Below the pieces are notes generated by a model. The model did not search any database. It was not told the DNA's origin and saw nothing but the letters and a program-made list of their open reading frames with translations. Positions 1 to 10,519 of a stretch of DNA of 64,000 bases are shown here, piece by piece; the stretch's first letter is position 1, and the number at the start of each line of letters is the position of its first letter. The position numbers and the translations under genes are program-made. Source of the DNA: Hemibagrus wyckioides (lineage: Eukaryota > Chordata > Actinopteri > Siluriformes > Bagridae); NCBI RefSeq assembly GCF_019097595.1, contig NC_080713.1, forward strand, positions 6,838,199 to 6,902,198. Reading direction: 5' to 3'.

Positions 1-645
1 TGTCGAGCTACACACCCCTCTCCTGAGCTCCCAGTGTTTGCCAGTTTCCATTGTGACCACTGCCCTACCCCTGGTCAGAGTCTCGTCACTTCGTGGTGCC
101 CACTGATGCTGTGGATGGATCTGTGTGGCCCAGGAGACAGCCATGGACAGAGCCACTTGGGGACTTTCACACCGTCACAGATCTGCCATTACATCTGTCA
201 GCTTGTGACAGCAAAGAATTAGTGTCTATAATGACCTTAGAAACTACACTGACCTAATAGTTCCTCATGGGCCATTGATTGCTGTTGTAGAAAGGACATT
301 ACTCAGCTACAGTTATGTTATTTACTGTTTAGTGTCACCCAAATGAGGATGGGTTCCCTTCTGATCCTGGTTCCTCTCAAGGTTTCTTCCTCATACCATC
401 CCAGGGAGTTTTTCCTTGCCACCATCGCCACAGGCTTGTTCATTAGGGATAAAATAAGGATAAAATAGTTTAATAATTAAATTTAATAATTTATTCTTAT
501 TTCTAGTTATTTAGTGACTTTTTTGTTTTTATTTAAATTTTTTCTCCTCCCCTTTCTCTGTTTCTTTTGTAAAGCTGCTTTGAGACAATGTTCATTGTAA
601 AAGGCGCTATACAAAATAAATTGAATTGAATTAAATTGAATTGAA
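1..645 (+). repeat. Interspersed teleost repeat ending in an AATTG tail
   Basis: No gene is seen here. From about 340 on, the text resembles a repeat common in fish genomes: a stretch around 368-440 (phrases such as ctcaaggtttcttcctcat and gggagtttttccttgccacc), then gctgctttgagacaatgttc, then ggcgctatacaaaataaattg, ending in an (AATTG)-like tail at about 620-645. The tail suggests a 3' end produced by reverse transcription. The 5' limit may lie outside the window. The family assignment rests on recollection of its style only. Confidence 0.5.
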
Positions 646-815
646 TGATGCATGTGGGGAGTGATGGCTGGCCCGTGTGATCCAATCCGAACAGACGAGC
701 TACTGTTGTTCAAATTGCTGAAGAAGTTAATGTTGGTTCTGATAGAAAGGTGTCAGAATACACAGTGCATCGCAGTTTGTCATAATGGTCATAATGTTAT
801 GCCTGATCAGTGTAC
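645..815 (+). mobile_element. Tc1-like remnant (CATAATGTTATG-end family)
   Basis: The segment 646-775 matches 37209-37330 closely (shared words include ctggcccgtgtgatcc and gatagaaaggtgtcagaatac). In frame it recalls the helix-turn-helix part of a Tc1-like transposase. The text then jumps to a terminal repeat, ggtcataatgttatgcctgatcag, at about 787-810. The catalytic region is missing, so this is an internally deleted copy. Confidence 0.6.
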
Positions 816-1435
816 ATATACAACTGGAACTAGGCTAAGTATGACAGAAAAACTCAGGTATCAAACAGAAGCTAGACAACCAAATAGTCTATCAGAGGGG
901 CTTAGAACAAGTAGTTAATGAACCGCGGTGAAGTTAGTTTGATATTCGGACATTAGACAGACTTTCGGAAGCGGTATTTTAGGGACCATCAACAAATTTC
1001 TGTACGAATGAAATGTGGTATTGTTACTTACCTGACTACATGCCCCAGTTATTCTAATTTCTTCTTAAATAAACATATGTCCTGAATCATTGCATACAGC
1101 TTATGTTTTTTTAGTATTAATTATGTATCATGTGAAGTAATTGGTAATTATTTATATTTTTTAAATTAAAAAAAATCACTATTCCTTCAATACCTTCTAG
1201 GTCATGTGACCCTGTGACCCCAAACTAGTACCAAAATAATCTACTTGGACACCTCCAAAGGGTACACCTCTTTGTATCTGAAAAAATGTCTCCTTTTATT
1301 TTTATTTTTATTTAAAAAAAAAAAACACTATTTCTTCAATAGCTTCTAGGTCATGTGACCCTGTGACTCAAACCGAGTACCAAAATAATCTACTTCGTCA
1401 TCCCTACAAGGTACACCACTTGTTATCCCAAAATA

Positions 1436-2695
1436 CACTACTCACAAAAAGTTAAGGATATTTGGCTTTTGGTGAAATTTGTGGAAAATGTAAAAAGTTC
1501 ACATACACAGTGATATTATATCATGAAAGTAGGGCATTTAAGTAGAAGCATGCAATGGTGATTTCCTCATCTCAAACAATTTATTGAAAAGCCAACAACA
1601 GTGGTGGGTATACCACAACAAAAAATGTCAATGTCTCAATAATTTGTCATGTGCCCTTGACCATCAATTACAGCTTGACAACGACGTCTCATGCTGTTCA
1701 TGAGTCGACTTATTGTCTGCTGAGGCATGGCATTCCACTCTTCTTGAAGGGTGGCCCTCAGGTCATTGAGGTTCTGGGGTGCAGGGTTACGAGCCTCTAC
1801 ATGGCGACTCGGCTGATCCCATAGGTTTTCTATGGGATTCAGGTCTGGAGAAAGTGCAGGCCACTCCATTTGAGGTACCTCAGCCTCCAGCAGCCGTTTC
1901 CTAATGATGCGACCTCGATGAGCTGGAGCATTGTCGTCCATGAAAATGAAATTAGGCCTGTGTTGTTCATGCAGAGGCACAATGACTGGATTAATGATGT
2001 TACTCAGGTAGTATTGGCTTGTCACTGTACCATTCACAAGATGTAGGGCAGTTCTGTATTGAGTGGACACACCTGCCCAGACTGTAACACCACCACAACA
2101 GTGGCTGATACATAGTGCTCTCTTTGATGTCTCCAACATCGTTAGCGGCCATCATTTCTGCTCAACATGAATTGACTTTCATCAGAGAACAGCACTGAGG
2201 CCCACTGGTCCCTCGTCCAGCATAAATGCTCCCTGGCCGAACACCTGTGCCTGGTGGTGTGGTCAAGTACCTTTGCAGGTTGTCTAGCACGCAGACCACG
2301 CTGATGTAAACGGTTTTGAATAGTCTGACGTGACACTTGGGTGCCTCTCACCTCCCTTAAATGTGCCTGGAGTTGAGTGGCATTCATCATCCGGTTCCGC
2401 AGGGCACTGTTCACAATGAAGCAGTCATCAACGTGGGATGTGGCCAAAGGACATCCACTTCTATGCCGTTCTGTGACTCTTCCAGTCTCTCTGTCGCAAC
2501 CTGCTGATGACACTCTGTGACACTCTAAGCTCAGTGGCCACTTCCCTCTGAGAACATCTGTTTGAAGCCTACTGTTGTTAGGTGTGGTCTTGGTCTCATG
2601 ATGTCAAAATGTGAACAGCATGATGAAGAGGACTGTTTAAATACCAATTCTAATTGAACCGAAAGCCAAATATCCTTAACTTTTTGTGAGTAGTG
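1436..2695 (-). mobile_element. Tc1-like transposon, defective copy A (ACTCACAAAAAGTTAAGG ends)
   Basis: The ends are inverted repeats: cactactcacaaaaagttaa at the left and its reverse complement ending at 2695. TA dinucleotides flank both sides, the standard Tc1/mariner target. The element is about 1260 bases, the usual size. A sister copy lies at 18337-20329. It sits inside the palindromic element of 919-3230 and is therefore younger than it. Confidence 0.9.
1636..2513 (-). pseudogene. Broken Tc1-like transposase, copy A
   Basis: Minus-strand reading gives two blocks in different frames, 2513-2142 and 2139-1636. The first holds a winged-helix DNA-binding segment and the first catalytic Asp in FSDESQF. 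The second holds [11 protein letters not shown] (second Asp) and [12 protein letters not shown] (third acidic position), the DDE triad of Tc1 transposases. Against copy B at 18676-19140, about 21 bases encoding the glycine-rich TRLAFGGGG stretch are lost near 2097, and the frames are out of register around 2140. The N-terminal helix-turn-helix is also cut down compared with 19900-20030. It is a dead gene. Confidence 0.85.
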
Positions 2696-3238
2696 TATAT
2701 ATATATAGTGCTTTTTTGTTTGTTTTAATTTAAATAAAAATCAGTGATAACAAGGGGTGTACCTTTTAGGGATGACTAAGTAGATTATTTTAGTACTATT
2801 TTGGGGTCACAGGGTCACATGACCTAGAAGCTATTAAATAAATATATTTAAATAAAATTCAACAAAGACATTTCTTGGGATACAAAGAGGTGTACCTTGT
2901 AGGGATGTCCAATTAGATTATTTTTGTACTAGTCTGGGGTCACAGGGTCACATGACCTAGAAGGTATTGAAGGAATAGTGATTTTTTAAATTAAAAAATA
3001 ATAATAATTACCAATTACTTCACATGATACATAATTAATACTAAATAACAAAAGCTGTATGCAGTGATGCATGCCATGTGTTTATTTAAGAAGAAATTAG
3101 AATAACTGGGGCATGTAGCCAGGTAAGTAACAATACCACATTTCATTCGTACAGAAATTTGTCAACGGTCCCTAAAATACCGCTTCCGAAAGTCTGTCTA
3201 ATGTCCGAAAATCAAACTAACTTCACCATGGTAGTTAT

Positions 3239-4262
3239 GGCTACAGCAAAAGAAGGTGAAGGTTCTGGAGTGGCCATCACAGTCTCCTGACCTCAATATC
3301 ATTAAGCCACTTTGGTGATATCTCAAATGTGCAATTTGTGCAAGACAACCAAAAATTTTACAAGAACTGGAGGCATTTTGCCAAGAAGAATGGCCAGCTA
3401 TAGAGACTTAAGGACCTCATGCACAAGACAGCATGCCATCACTTATGCTAAAGGGGGCAATACATGATATTAAGAACTAAAGGTATGCAAACTTTTGAAC
3501 AGGGATTTCAGTGAACCCCCGTGAAGTCACGGTTCAGTGTTCGTGGCCTCAGTCTTCGCAGAATTTTCCTTGGAAGCAAACTAATACTGTTTCCAGAAAC
3601 CTCCGCAATTTTGCGCAATTTGCTGATTTGCTGCCCTGTGACGCATCTCTGGTGTTTGGTGAGTGTTCTTTGTGACAAATTCTGTACTAATACTACGAGT
3701 TACAGCACAAAGAGTAATTTTTAGACACCACATACAAACAAAATAATTCAGTATTCATACGATTCAAGATGCAACTTAAACAGCCTTTGCTTTAAATCGA
3801 TCTCTTTTCAACTATGAATAATTGCACGTCTATGTAATAAAAAGCAATATATTAACCACATATATCCCAAATGAGAGCAGAGTATATTCGCTTCCATGCA
3901 GTCTTCCAACTGTAAATTCTCTTTTACTTTGAGTACATTTTACAGTATATTTATTAAATTAAATTACATTATTACTGTATTTATCTGACTTATACCAACG
4001 AAAACGATAGCAAAAGACATATTTGGGGTTTAAACTATAAAAATAGGCATTTTTACCACATTCAAAATTTGCGGTTTTTCGCAATGCCCGCTAATTTCGG
4101 GGGATTACTGTATTTCCTCCTTTTCTTTATTGTCATGTTTTGTTTGATTACTGTGTCCTTCTGTTATGCCTTACATATGAACTTGAGCCGTAAAAGAAAT
4201 AAAATACATTTGTTTTGCAAATTCGACCAAGGTGTGCAAACTTTTGAGCACAACTGTGTATA
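3239..4262 (+). mobile_element. Tc1-like remnant with GCAAACTTTTGA ends, interrupted
   Basis: Plus-strand 3240-3420 reads as the C-terminal part of a Tc1-like transposase ([18 protein letters not shown], containing the SPDLN signature before the last acidic residue), with in-frame stops. The terminal-type word gcaaacttttga occurs at about 3487 and again at about 4236, the latter ending in gagcacaactgtgta. Between them lies the separate element at about 3509-4111. This copy cannot be functional. Confidence 0.65.
3509..4111. mobile_element. Short inverted-repeat DNA element (pogo/Tigger-like ends)
   Basis: The left end reads cagtgaacccccgtgaa and the right end reads, in reverse complement, cagtaatcccccgaaatt. 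A CAGT(N)2-3CCCCC start is typical of pogo/Tigger-type elements. No transposase is visible and the interior is AT-rich, so this would be a roughly 600-base non-autonomous copy inserted into the Tc1-like remnant around it. A matching TA is clear only at the right side. Confidence 0.45.
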
Positions 4263-4264
4263 TA

Positions 4265-4340
4265 CACTATATTGCCAAAAGTTTTGGGACGCCCCTCCAA
4301 ATCATTGAATTCAGGTGTTCTAATCACTTCCATTGCTTTT
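4265..4340 (+). mobile_element. Solo Tc1-like terminal repeat (ATATTGCCAAAAGTTTTGGG family)
   Basis: This is the same terminal sequence as both ends of the foldback element at 32944-33779, including ccaaatcattgaattcagg. No partner end is found nearby, so it is a single surviving end. It abuts the DIRS-like fragment. Confidence 0.65.
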
Positions 4341-4806
4341 TCAGGGTGCCAAGGAGTTCAGCACGAGGTTGACACCTCTTTCAGGCAGCCTGGCAGCGTG
4401 GAAACTTCTGCCAGGTGTCTCTCAGTGGGTCCTAGATACCGTAGGAAAAGGGTACAGGATCCAGTTCATCACCCATCCTCCTCCATTTCAGGGAGTGTTG
4501 CCCACAGTCACTGGCAAACACCAAACCATGTTAGGGGTGCGTCATCTTCACGAGACTCTTTCGATGGATGCCTCGCTTTCGGGCTGGGGAGCATTCTTGG
4601 ATGGCCACCCTGCCCAGGGTCTCTGGGAGGGCCCTCAACTCTCATGGCACATAAATTGCCTGGAGATGAGGGCCGTGTTTCTAACACTGAAACACTTTCT
4701 CTCAGACCTCGGGGGCTGCCATGTGTTGGTGCGCACAGACAGCATGACAGTAGTTTATTATATCAATCATCAGGGCGGTCTGCATTTGCAATGTAGTAGA
4801 TTTTAG
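4340..4806 (+). pseudogene. DIRS-type retrotransposon fragment: leader region joined to RNase H
   Basis: Frame 4333-4806 reads first a segment around LPGVSQWVLDTV, then a segment around MDASLSGWGAFLDG with INCLEMRAVFLTLKHFL and VRTDSMTVVYYINHQGG. The second part is the RNase H-like domain typical of DIRS/Ngaro tyrosine-recombinase retrotransposons. The first part resembles the region that lies before the reverse transcriptase in the same polyprotein. The whole reverse transcriptase between them is absent, so this is an internally deleted fragment. There is no start, no recombinase and no terminal repeats. Confidence 0.7.
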
Positions 4807-4829
4807 AGAATTAGTTTAAGAAATTAACA

Positions 4830-5430
4830 ATTTTTGCCCCATGTTGTATGGCAGTGGATGGAATTTAACATAGTCTATCAAGACAAATGATAAATATAAT
4901 CTTATAGTGTAAATTACAGTTAGAGATTTGTTTTTGTATTTGTTTGTGCTGGTAAACAAAAATATGTTAGTGCTGTATTTGTGGCACAGTCATCTCTGAC
5001 CACATTACTTATTTCCTCATTGCTTCAGTAGGCCTGTGGTAAATACACTTATAAATGCATTGTGGGTTTTTTGTATGACATTAAACATGCAAAACTACAA
5101 TAGAAGAGCTCTATCGAGTACACAAGATGTGGTTACAGGCAGATATTAATCTCACCTCTACTTAATTGCAAACAGCTACACTATATTGCCAAAAGTATTC
5201 GCTCACCTGATGTAGATAAGGTGCTATGTAGATAAGGAAATGTGGCTTATAAGCCACAGTGTCAGTGAGAATTTCATAAGAGTTTCATGCCTGAACTAGA
5301 CAATTGGCAAACACACAAATCTAGGAAACAGAAAAATCTTAAGACTATTTCAATTAATAAAGCTAGATTAATAAAGATAGAACATCTCTTCATTACTCAC
5401 ATCCCATTTACTCTTCTTCAGTAACCTTAC
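4830..5430 (+). repeat. Duplicated upstream unit, copy 1 (of the GT92 segmental duplication)
   Basis: About 4830-5170 aligns with 17855-18200 (shared words: cagtcatctctgaccacatt, gtacacaagatg, ggcagat-ttaatctcacctc). About 5218-5430 aligns with 20885-21070 (gataaggaaatgtggctta, aagactatttcaattaataa, cactcttcttca). A solo Tc1-like end (tattgccaaaagtattcgct) at about 5180-5213 sits between the two halves in this copy, while a 2-kb Tc1-like element sits there in the other. The unit may contain 5' non-coding sequence of the GT92 genes, but no exon is recognised in it. Confidence 0.75.
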
Positions 5431-5529
5431 TGATTGGTTTTAAACACAATCTGTTTTTGAACATCAAGAGGCACCCTAATTTTGGAGAAACAAATTCCAG
5501 TTTGGTTAAATTCTGATAGGAAACGCAGA

Positions 5530-6328
5530 ATTCTTTTTTTTTTTTTTTCAGTGGAACCAGAGTTTCTGCGAGGGAGTATCTTATCTTAAGGAGCACATCT
5601 GCCCTTGAGAAATGCATTCGTTTGCATTTTTTCCAGCAGATTAGAGAATATTCTACTTTTTTTCTTTTTTCTTTTTTTCTTTTTTTTTGTGAATACTTGC
5701 GCATTTACTATTAACCCTACAATCACAGAGCTGGCCCACACACACACACTGCACAATGAAAGCAAATGAATACACACATTGCTGATCTTTCCAGGTAAAG
5801 CATTTTAGTGTTTAATTTTTATTTTTTTAATTATTGATAATTATTAATTATATTATGATATATTATGGAAGTAAATTATAGAGCTACTGGGACGTGTTAA
5901 ACCTCCTGAACGTGTGGAATGAAACTTCAGATGCCTCACCTGAAGAGTAATGTTACAGATTATGTTTTTGTGTCAACAATTATTGTTGAGTAAAAAAAAA
6001 AGCCCTTATTTCTAATGAACTACAATAAATGAATAAATAAATAAAATTCTTATGCTTTGATTCCAGTGTACTGTGATATGCTAAAGGCCAAAGTACAACG
6101 TTTTATTTTTTTTATACTTAGGCTAGAAACTGCCAAGACTTTCCAAGTAGTGAAGGTTACTATTAAGTAAGTTCAATTTTAAGGGTTTTTTTTTTTCCTT
6201 GAAGGGCCATGTCATGTGTTTTAAGCTTCCAATCAGTTATTATTCCACAATTCATCTAATTTCTGTAATACAAAGTAAAATTCAACATTAAACACTGTAT
6301 ATATGCAAAAGAAATCACATTAATCTAT
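5530..6328. other. No gene seen
   Basis: AT-rich sequence with T-runs at about 5532-5550 and CTTTTTTT-like runs at 5656-5690. I see no coding frame, RNA gene or complete repeat. Confidence 0.6.
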
Positions 6329-6874
6329 ATACATCTCTGGAAAAAAATAAGAGACCACTGCCCAATCTCCAGATCGGAACCCTACTGAAAACCTCTGGAA
6401 TGTCATCAAGACGAAGATGGATTGGTCACAAACCATCAAGCAAAGCTGAGCTGTTTGCTTTATCACAAAAAGAGTGGTATAAAGTTCCCCAACAGCAATG
6501 TGAAAAACTGGTGGAGAGCATGGAGCCAAAACGCATGGAAATCAGGGTTATTCCACCAAACACTGATTTCTTAATGTTATTTAGCCAAAAGCATTAACAC
6601 AATTTGTTTACAAATTATTTGCAGTTTGTTTTATTTGAGTTATTAAAGCTCCGCAAATACTGCATAATCTTGGGTTATTTCGATGTGTTGCCATTTCCTT
6701 TAAATATACACTCTAAATAACAATAGTTATATTTTGGAGTTAGGAGAAATATATTTTCAAAAAATGAAACAAAACTGTTTATTTCACCAATACATGTACC
6801 TGAAAGAAAAGAAAAAAAACACAAGAAACTGATTATTTTGCAGTGGTCTCTTATTTTTTTTCCAGAGCTGTATA
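6329..6874 (+). mobile_element. Internally deleted Tc1-like element (AAATAAGAGACCACTGC ends)
   Basis: The left end has aaaaaaataagagaccactgc and the right end is its reverse complement with cagagctgta, forming inverted repeats about 545 bases apart. Between them, 6361-6597 reads as the C-terminal end of a Tc1-like transposase (PDRNPTENLWNVIK, then an SMEPKRMEI-like stretch). The first two catalytic Asp positions and the DNA-binding domain are missing, so it is non-autonomous. Confidence 0.8.
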
Positions 6875-7502
6875 TGTATGTGTGTGTCTGTGTGTGCAAG
6901 CATTTATTTAAATTACCACTCCAGTAAGTCTGAGACTGGACTGGTAATTTTAGGTTAGCACATCCTGGGTAACAGTCAAAAGTGTCAATTACATAAAGGT
7001 GCACATAAAGAGAAGCCTTAATAATTCTATCTTATTTCCTACAACCCACTATTTTGTGATGTATACTATGTGTTTTTCTCCATGCCACTGCACCCAAATG
7101 ATTGCTCGGCCCTGAATCAAAGATATCGTAACACATCATTACACATACTATATCTTCTAAATTAATAGATTAGTAGAATGTTTAACAAAAACAAATGAAA
7201 TCCTAGTACATTTAGAATAGTTTAAAATCATGACAATTATTGAAGTAGTCAAAATAAATATACAGTATGAACAACGTTGTATTTTTTTATAAACATGGCT
7301 ATGATGCTATGAACATGATTAGGCATGACTGAATGAGTTATACATATCTTCTTTTTTTTCCCATTTCATTGTCTGTACTGCTCATCCGATCTATACTCAG
7401 GTCACGGGGAGTCGGTGCCTATCTCAGGCATCATCGGGCATCAAGGCAGGATGCACCCTGGATGGAGTGCCAACGTGCTAACCATTAAGCCATCATGCTG
7501 GC

Positions 7503-7621
<119 letters not shown>

Positions 7622-8869
7622 CACTATATTGCCAAAAGTATTCGCTCACCCATCCAAATAATCAGAATCAGGTGTTCCAATCACTTCCATGGCCACAGGT
7701 GTATAAAATCAAGCACCTAGGCATGCAGACTGTTTTTACAAACATTTGTGAAAGAATGGGTCACTCTCAGGAGCTCAGTGAATTCCAGCGTGGAACTGTG
7801 ATAGGATGCCGCCTGTGCAACAAATCCAGTCGTGAAATTTCCTCGCTCCTAAATATTCCACAGTCAACTGTCAGCTGTATTATAAGAACGTGGAAGTGTT
7901 TGGGAAAGACAGCAACTCAGCCACGAAGTGGTAGGCCACGTAAACTGATGGAGCGGGGTCAGCGGATGCTGAGGTGCATAGTGGGAAGAGGTCGCCAGCT
8001 TTCTGCAGAGTCAATCGCTACAGACCTCCAAACTTCATGTGGCCTTCAGATTAGCTCAAGAACAGTGCGCAGAGAGCTTCATGGAATGGGTTTCCATGGC
8101 CGAGCAGCTGCATCCAAGCCATACATCACCAAGTGCAATGCAAAGCGTCGGATGCAGTGGTGTAAAGCACGCCGCCACTGGACTCTAGAGCAGTGGAGAC
8201 GCGTTCTCTGGAGTGACGAATCGCGCTTCTCCATCTGGCAATCTGATGGACGAGTCTGGGTTTGGCGGTTGCCAGGAGAACGGTACTTGTCTGACTGCAT
8301 TGTGCCAAGTGTAAAGTTTGGTGGAGGGTGGATTATGGTGTGGGGTTGTTTTTCAGGAGCTGGGCTTGGCCCCTTAGTTCCAGTGAAAGGAACTCTGAAT
8401 GCTTCAGCATACCAAGACATTTTGGACAATTCCATGCTCTCAACTTTGTGGGAACAGTTTGGAGCTGGCCCCTTCCTCTTCCAACATGACTGTGCACCAG
8501 TGCACAAAGCAAGGTCCATAAAGACATGAATGACAGAGTCTGGTGTGGATGAACTTGACTGGCCTGCACAGAGTCCTGACCTCAACCCGATAGAACACCT
8601 TTGGGATGAATTAGAGCGGAGACTGAGAGCCAGGCCTTCTCGTCCAACATCAGTGTGTGACCTCACAAATGCGCTTCTGGAAGAATGGTCAAAAATTCCC
8701 ATAAACACACTCCTAAACCTTGTGGACAGCCTTCCCAGAAGAGTTGAAGCTGTTATAGCTGCAAAGGGCGGACCGACGTCATATTGAACCCTATGGATTA
8801 GGAATGGGATGTCACTTAAGTTCATATGCGAGTCAAGGCAGGTGAGCGAATACTTTTGGCAATATAGTG
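7622..8869 (+). mobile_element. Tc1-like transposon, copy C (ATATTGCCAAAAGTATTCGC ends)
   Basis: The element is 1248 bases between perfect-looking inverted ends, cactatattgccaaaagtat at the left and its reverse complement at the right. It is flanked by TA within the GATA array (7620-7621 and 8870-8871), so the insertion site is exact. A second copy lies at 29047-30284 in the opposite orientation. Confidence 0.95.
7756..8787 (+). pseudogene. Tc1-like transposase with one nonsense codon
   Basis: The likely start is the Met of [13 protein letters not shown] at 7756; the open frame extends upstream to 7672 within non-coding element sequence. It reads a helix-turn-helix (about residues 10-60), a second DNA-binding segment (about 80-125), then the catalytic DDE triad: Asp in WSDESRF, Asp in [11 protein letters not shown] and Glu in [15 protein letters not shown]. 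The length, about 343 codons, is normal for Tc1. The only clear lesion is TGA at 8527-8529 where the sister copy at 29047-30284 has TGG (Trp), a single G-to-A change. It lies between the second and third catalytic residues, so the translated product would lack the last one. Confidence 0.9.

Positions 8870-8870
<1 letters not shown>

Positions 8871-8946
<76 letters not shown>
8871..8946 (+). repeat. GATA microsatellite, right part
   Basis: Continuation of the array of 7503-7620 on the far side of the Tc1-like insertion. Confidence 0.95.
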
Positions 8947-9320
8947 CTGATATATATCTAACTTTTACATATATATAAAACCCTTAAAAAGATTAATGCA
9001 CAGTCCTACATTATTGATGTGCTGGTCAAACTGTTTGAGCACATCTAATCAGCACAGGTGAGCAAGTAGACCCAACCAAAAGTGGTGCAGAAGTAAAGCA
9101 TTTGCCTTATTGTCAGGGGATGAATTCAGAGCCACAACCACCCATGGCCTGGAAATAATAAAGCAAATTTGGCCATGATCTCTTAAGAAAAGCGCTGATT
9201 TTTTTCTCCCATCTGTAACCTGAACATTAGGTAGCCTGCAAAATGGCAAAATGTGTTATATATATATCATAGAAAAATTTTCTTGTCTAACAGTAATTTT
9301 TTTCTTTTTTAATTTCATAG

Positions 9321-10519
9321 GACAGCACAAATCTCACAGCACTATGTTTTTCCAAGGACCCTCTTAATCACAATTATCATTTTATTTTCTCACTGGAGTA
9401 AAAAAGCCCACCTCTTTTTACCCAAACTGGAAAAAGAAGCAGCCACCCTTGATGGCATGCGGTGTGCCAGCAGAAAATGACCCAATCATTAATGTGACCA
9501 ATCTTAAAACATATATGGTCAGCTCCTACATAGAGCACCACTAGGAGGAGAAAATGATATGGACAATTGCTATAGTGCTTCGCAGTGAAAACACAGGCTA
9601 TTACAGCATTCACTCTGATCACTTTGGGTTTGAATACGGCACTGCTGATTTTACCTGCCAAATACCAGAAATTTGTCCAACACCAACACATGTGGCTATC
9701 ACTTCCCGATCATTTGAAGAGGATGGATCCTTGCAGGACATTCACGCCTTCCAACCTATTAGGAATCAACAGAAACAGGAAGTCTTTCCCTATGAATTCA
9801 CAGTTTGCAATTCTACCATGTTTGATTATGTGAATGAATTGATGCTTGTACAGGCCATGGAGATGTTCAAGATACTCGGTGTCCAGAAAGTAGCTATTTA
9901 CAAAACCAGCTGCCATCCTGTTATGCAGAAGGTCCTGAATTATTACGTCTGGCAGAACTTTGTGAACTTTGAGAACTTTGGGCAAATTGCGGCACTTAAT
10001 GACTGTGTGTATCATTACATGTACAAGAGTCACCATGTATCTCTGCAAGATCTGGATGAATTCATTCTGCCTTTGAATTTAGATAACTGGAAAGAGCTCC
10101 TGCCTGAATTGGAGAGGAAATACAATCTGGAGGTGGGCTTTGAGTTTGAAAATAATTTTTTTCCTGTTTACATGAAGGATCCAAGGCCTGAGTATTCACC
10201 AGACTCCCGGAAGAAGGTTAAGGGAGTAAACATTTTAGAAAATGTTTATAGGTTAAGCAGTGATCCCACAATGTTAAATAATTTCAAAGTCATTGCCAAT
10301 CCTCGTCTAGTGTTTATGACTACAGTCCATGGACTGTTGGAATCACTGAAAGGGAGTGTGAGAGTGGACCATGAAATTGCCTGCATGTATCACATAAACT
10401 TTCAGAGAAATGATGTGGAAATACATTCCCACATACTGGACATGCGTCTCAAGGACTATGCAGACAGACTGATACCTGCTGTTTTTCAAGTGCTTCAGAA
10501 TGCACTGGACACTTACTAA
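9321..10519 (+). pseudogene. GT92-family glycosyltransferase pseudogene (cluster member 1)
   Basis: This is homologous along its length to the members at 21150 and 23500. It has the same exon start after an acceptor (tttcatag at 9313-9320), a hydrophobic N-terminal stretch, and the family blocks HSDHFGFEYGTAD, CPTPTHVAITS, YEFTVC and DLDEFI. Four lesions are visible. There is a frameshift between the membrane segment and the stem (about 9390-9418). A TAG stands at 9542-9544 where member 2 has an Asn codon. In-frame losses of about 16 residues (the Cys-Cys region near 9598) and about 24 residues (near 9970, before FGQIAALNDC) follow. A Met-initiated frame of 321 codons (9554-10519) remains open after the stop, but it lacks the membrane anchor. 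Its middle part is almost identical to the intact members, which suggests recent decay or gene conversion. Confidence 0.85.

Larger units (their letters stand above)
919..3230. mobile_element. Long palindromic (foldback) DNA element, split by a Tc1-like insertion
   Basis: Bases about 921-1430 reappear as reverse complement at about 2760-3230. Both arms carry ggtgaagttagtttgat at the outer end, then the sequence around gaaatgtggtattgttactt, then gaagtaattggtaatt. Each arm contains two copies of a roughly 130-150-base unit with ctaggtcatgtgaccctgtg. The element is flanked by gtagttaa (911-918) and gtagttat (3231-3238), a probable 8-base target duplication with one mismatch, which would suit a hAT-type transposase. 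No coding sequence of its own is visible, so it is non-autonomous. The centre of the palindrome is occupied by the Tc1-like element at 1436-2695. Confidence 0.75.

Noticed and set aside
8079..8825. A 248-codon open frame on the minus strand
   Set aside because: Antisense shadow of the Tc1-like transposase; the same shadow appears opposite copy D at 29036-29836.
9554..10519. GT92 member 1 as a functional 321-residue gene
   Set aside because: The frame follows a stop and frameshift, lacks the membrane anchor, and has lost two conserved internal segments relative to members 2 and 3.
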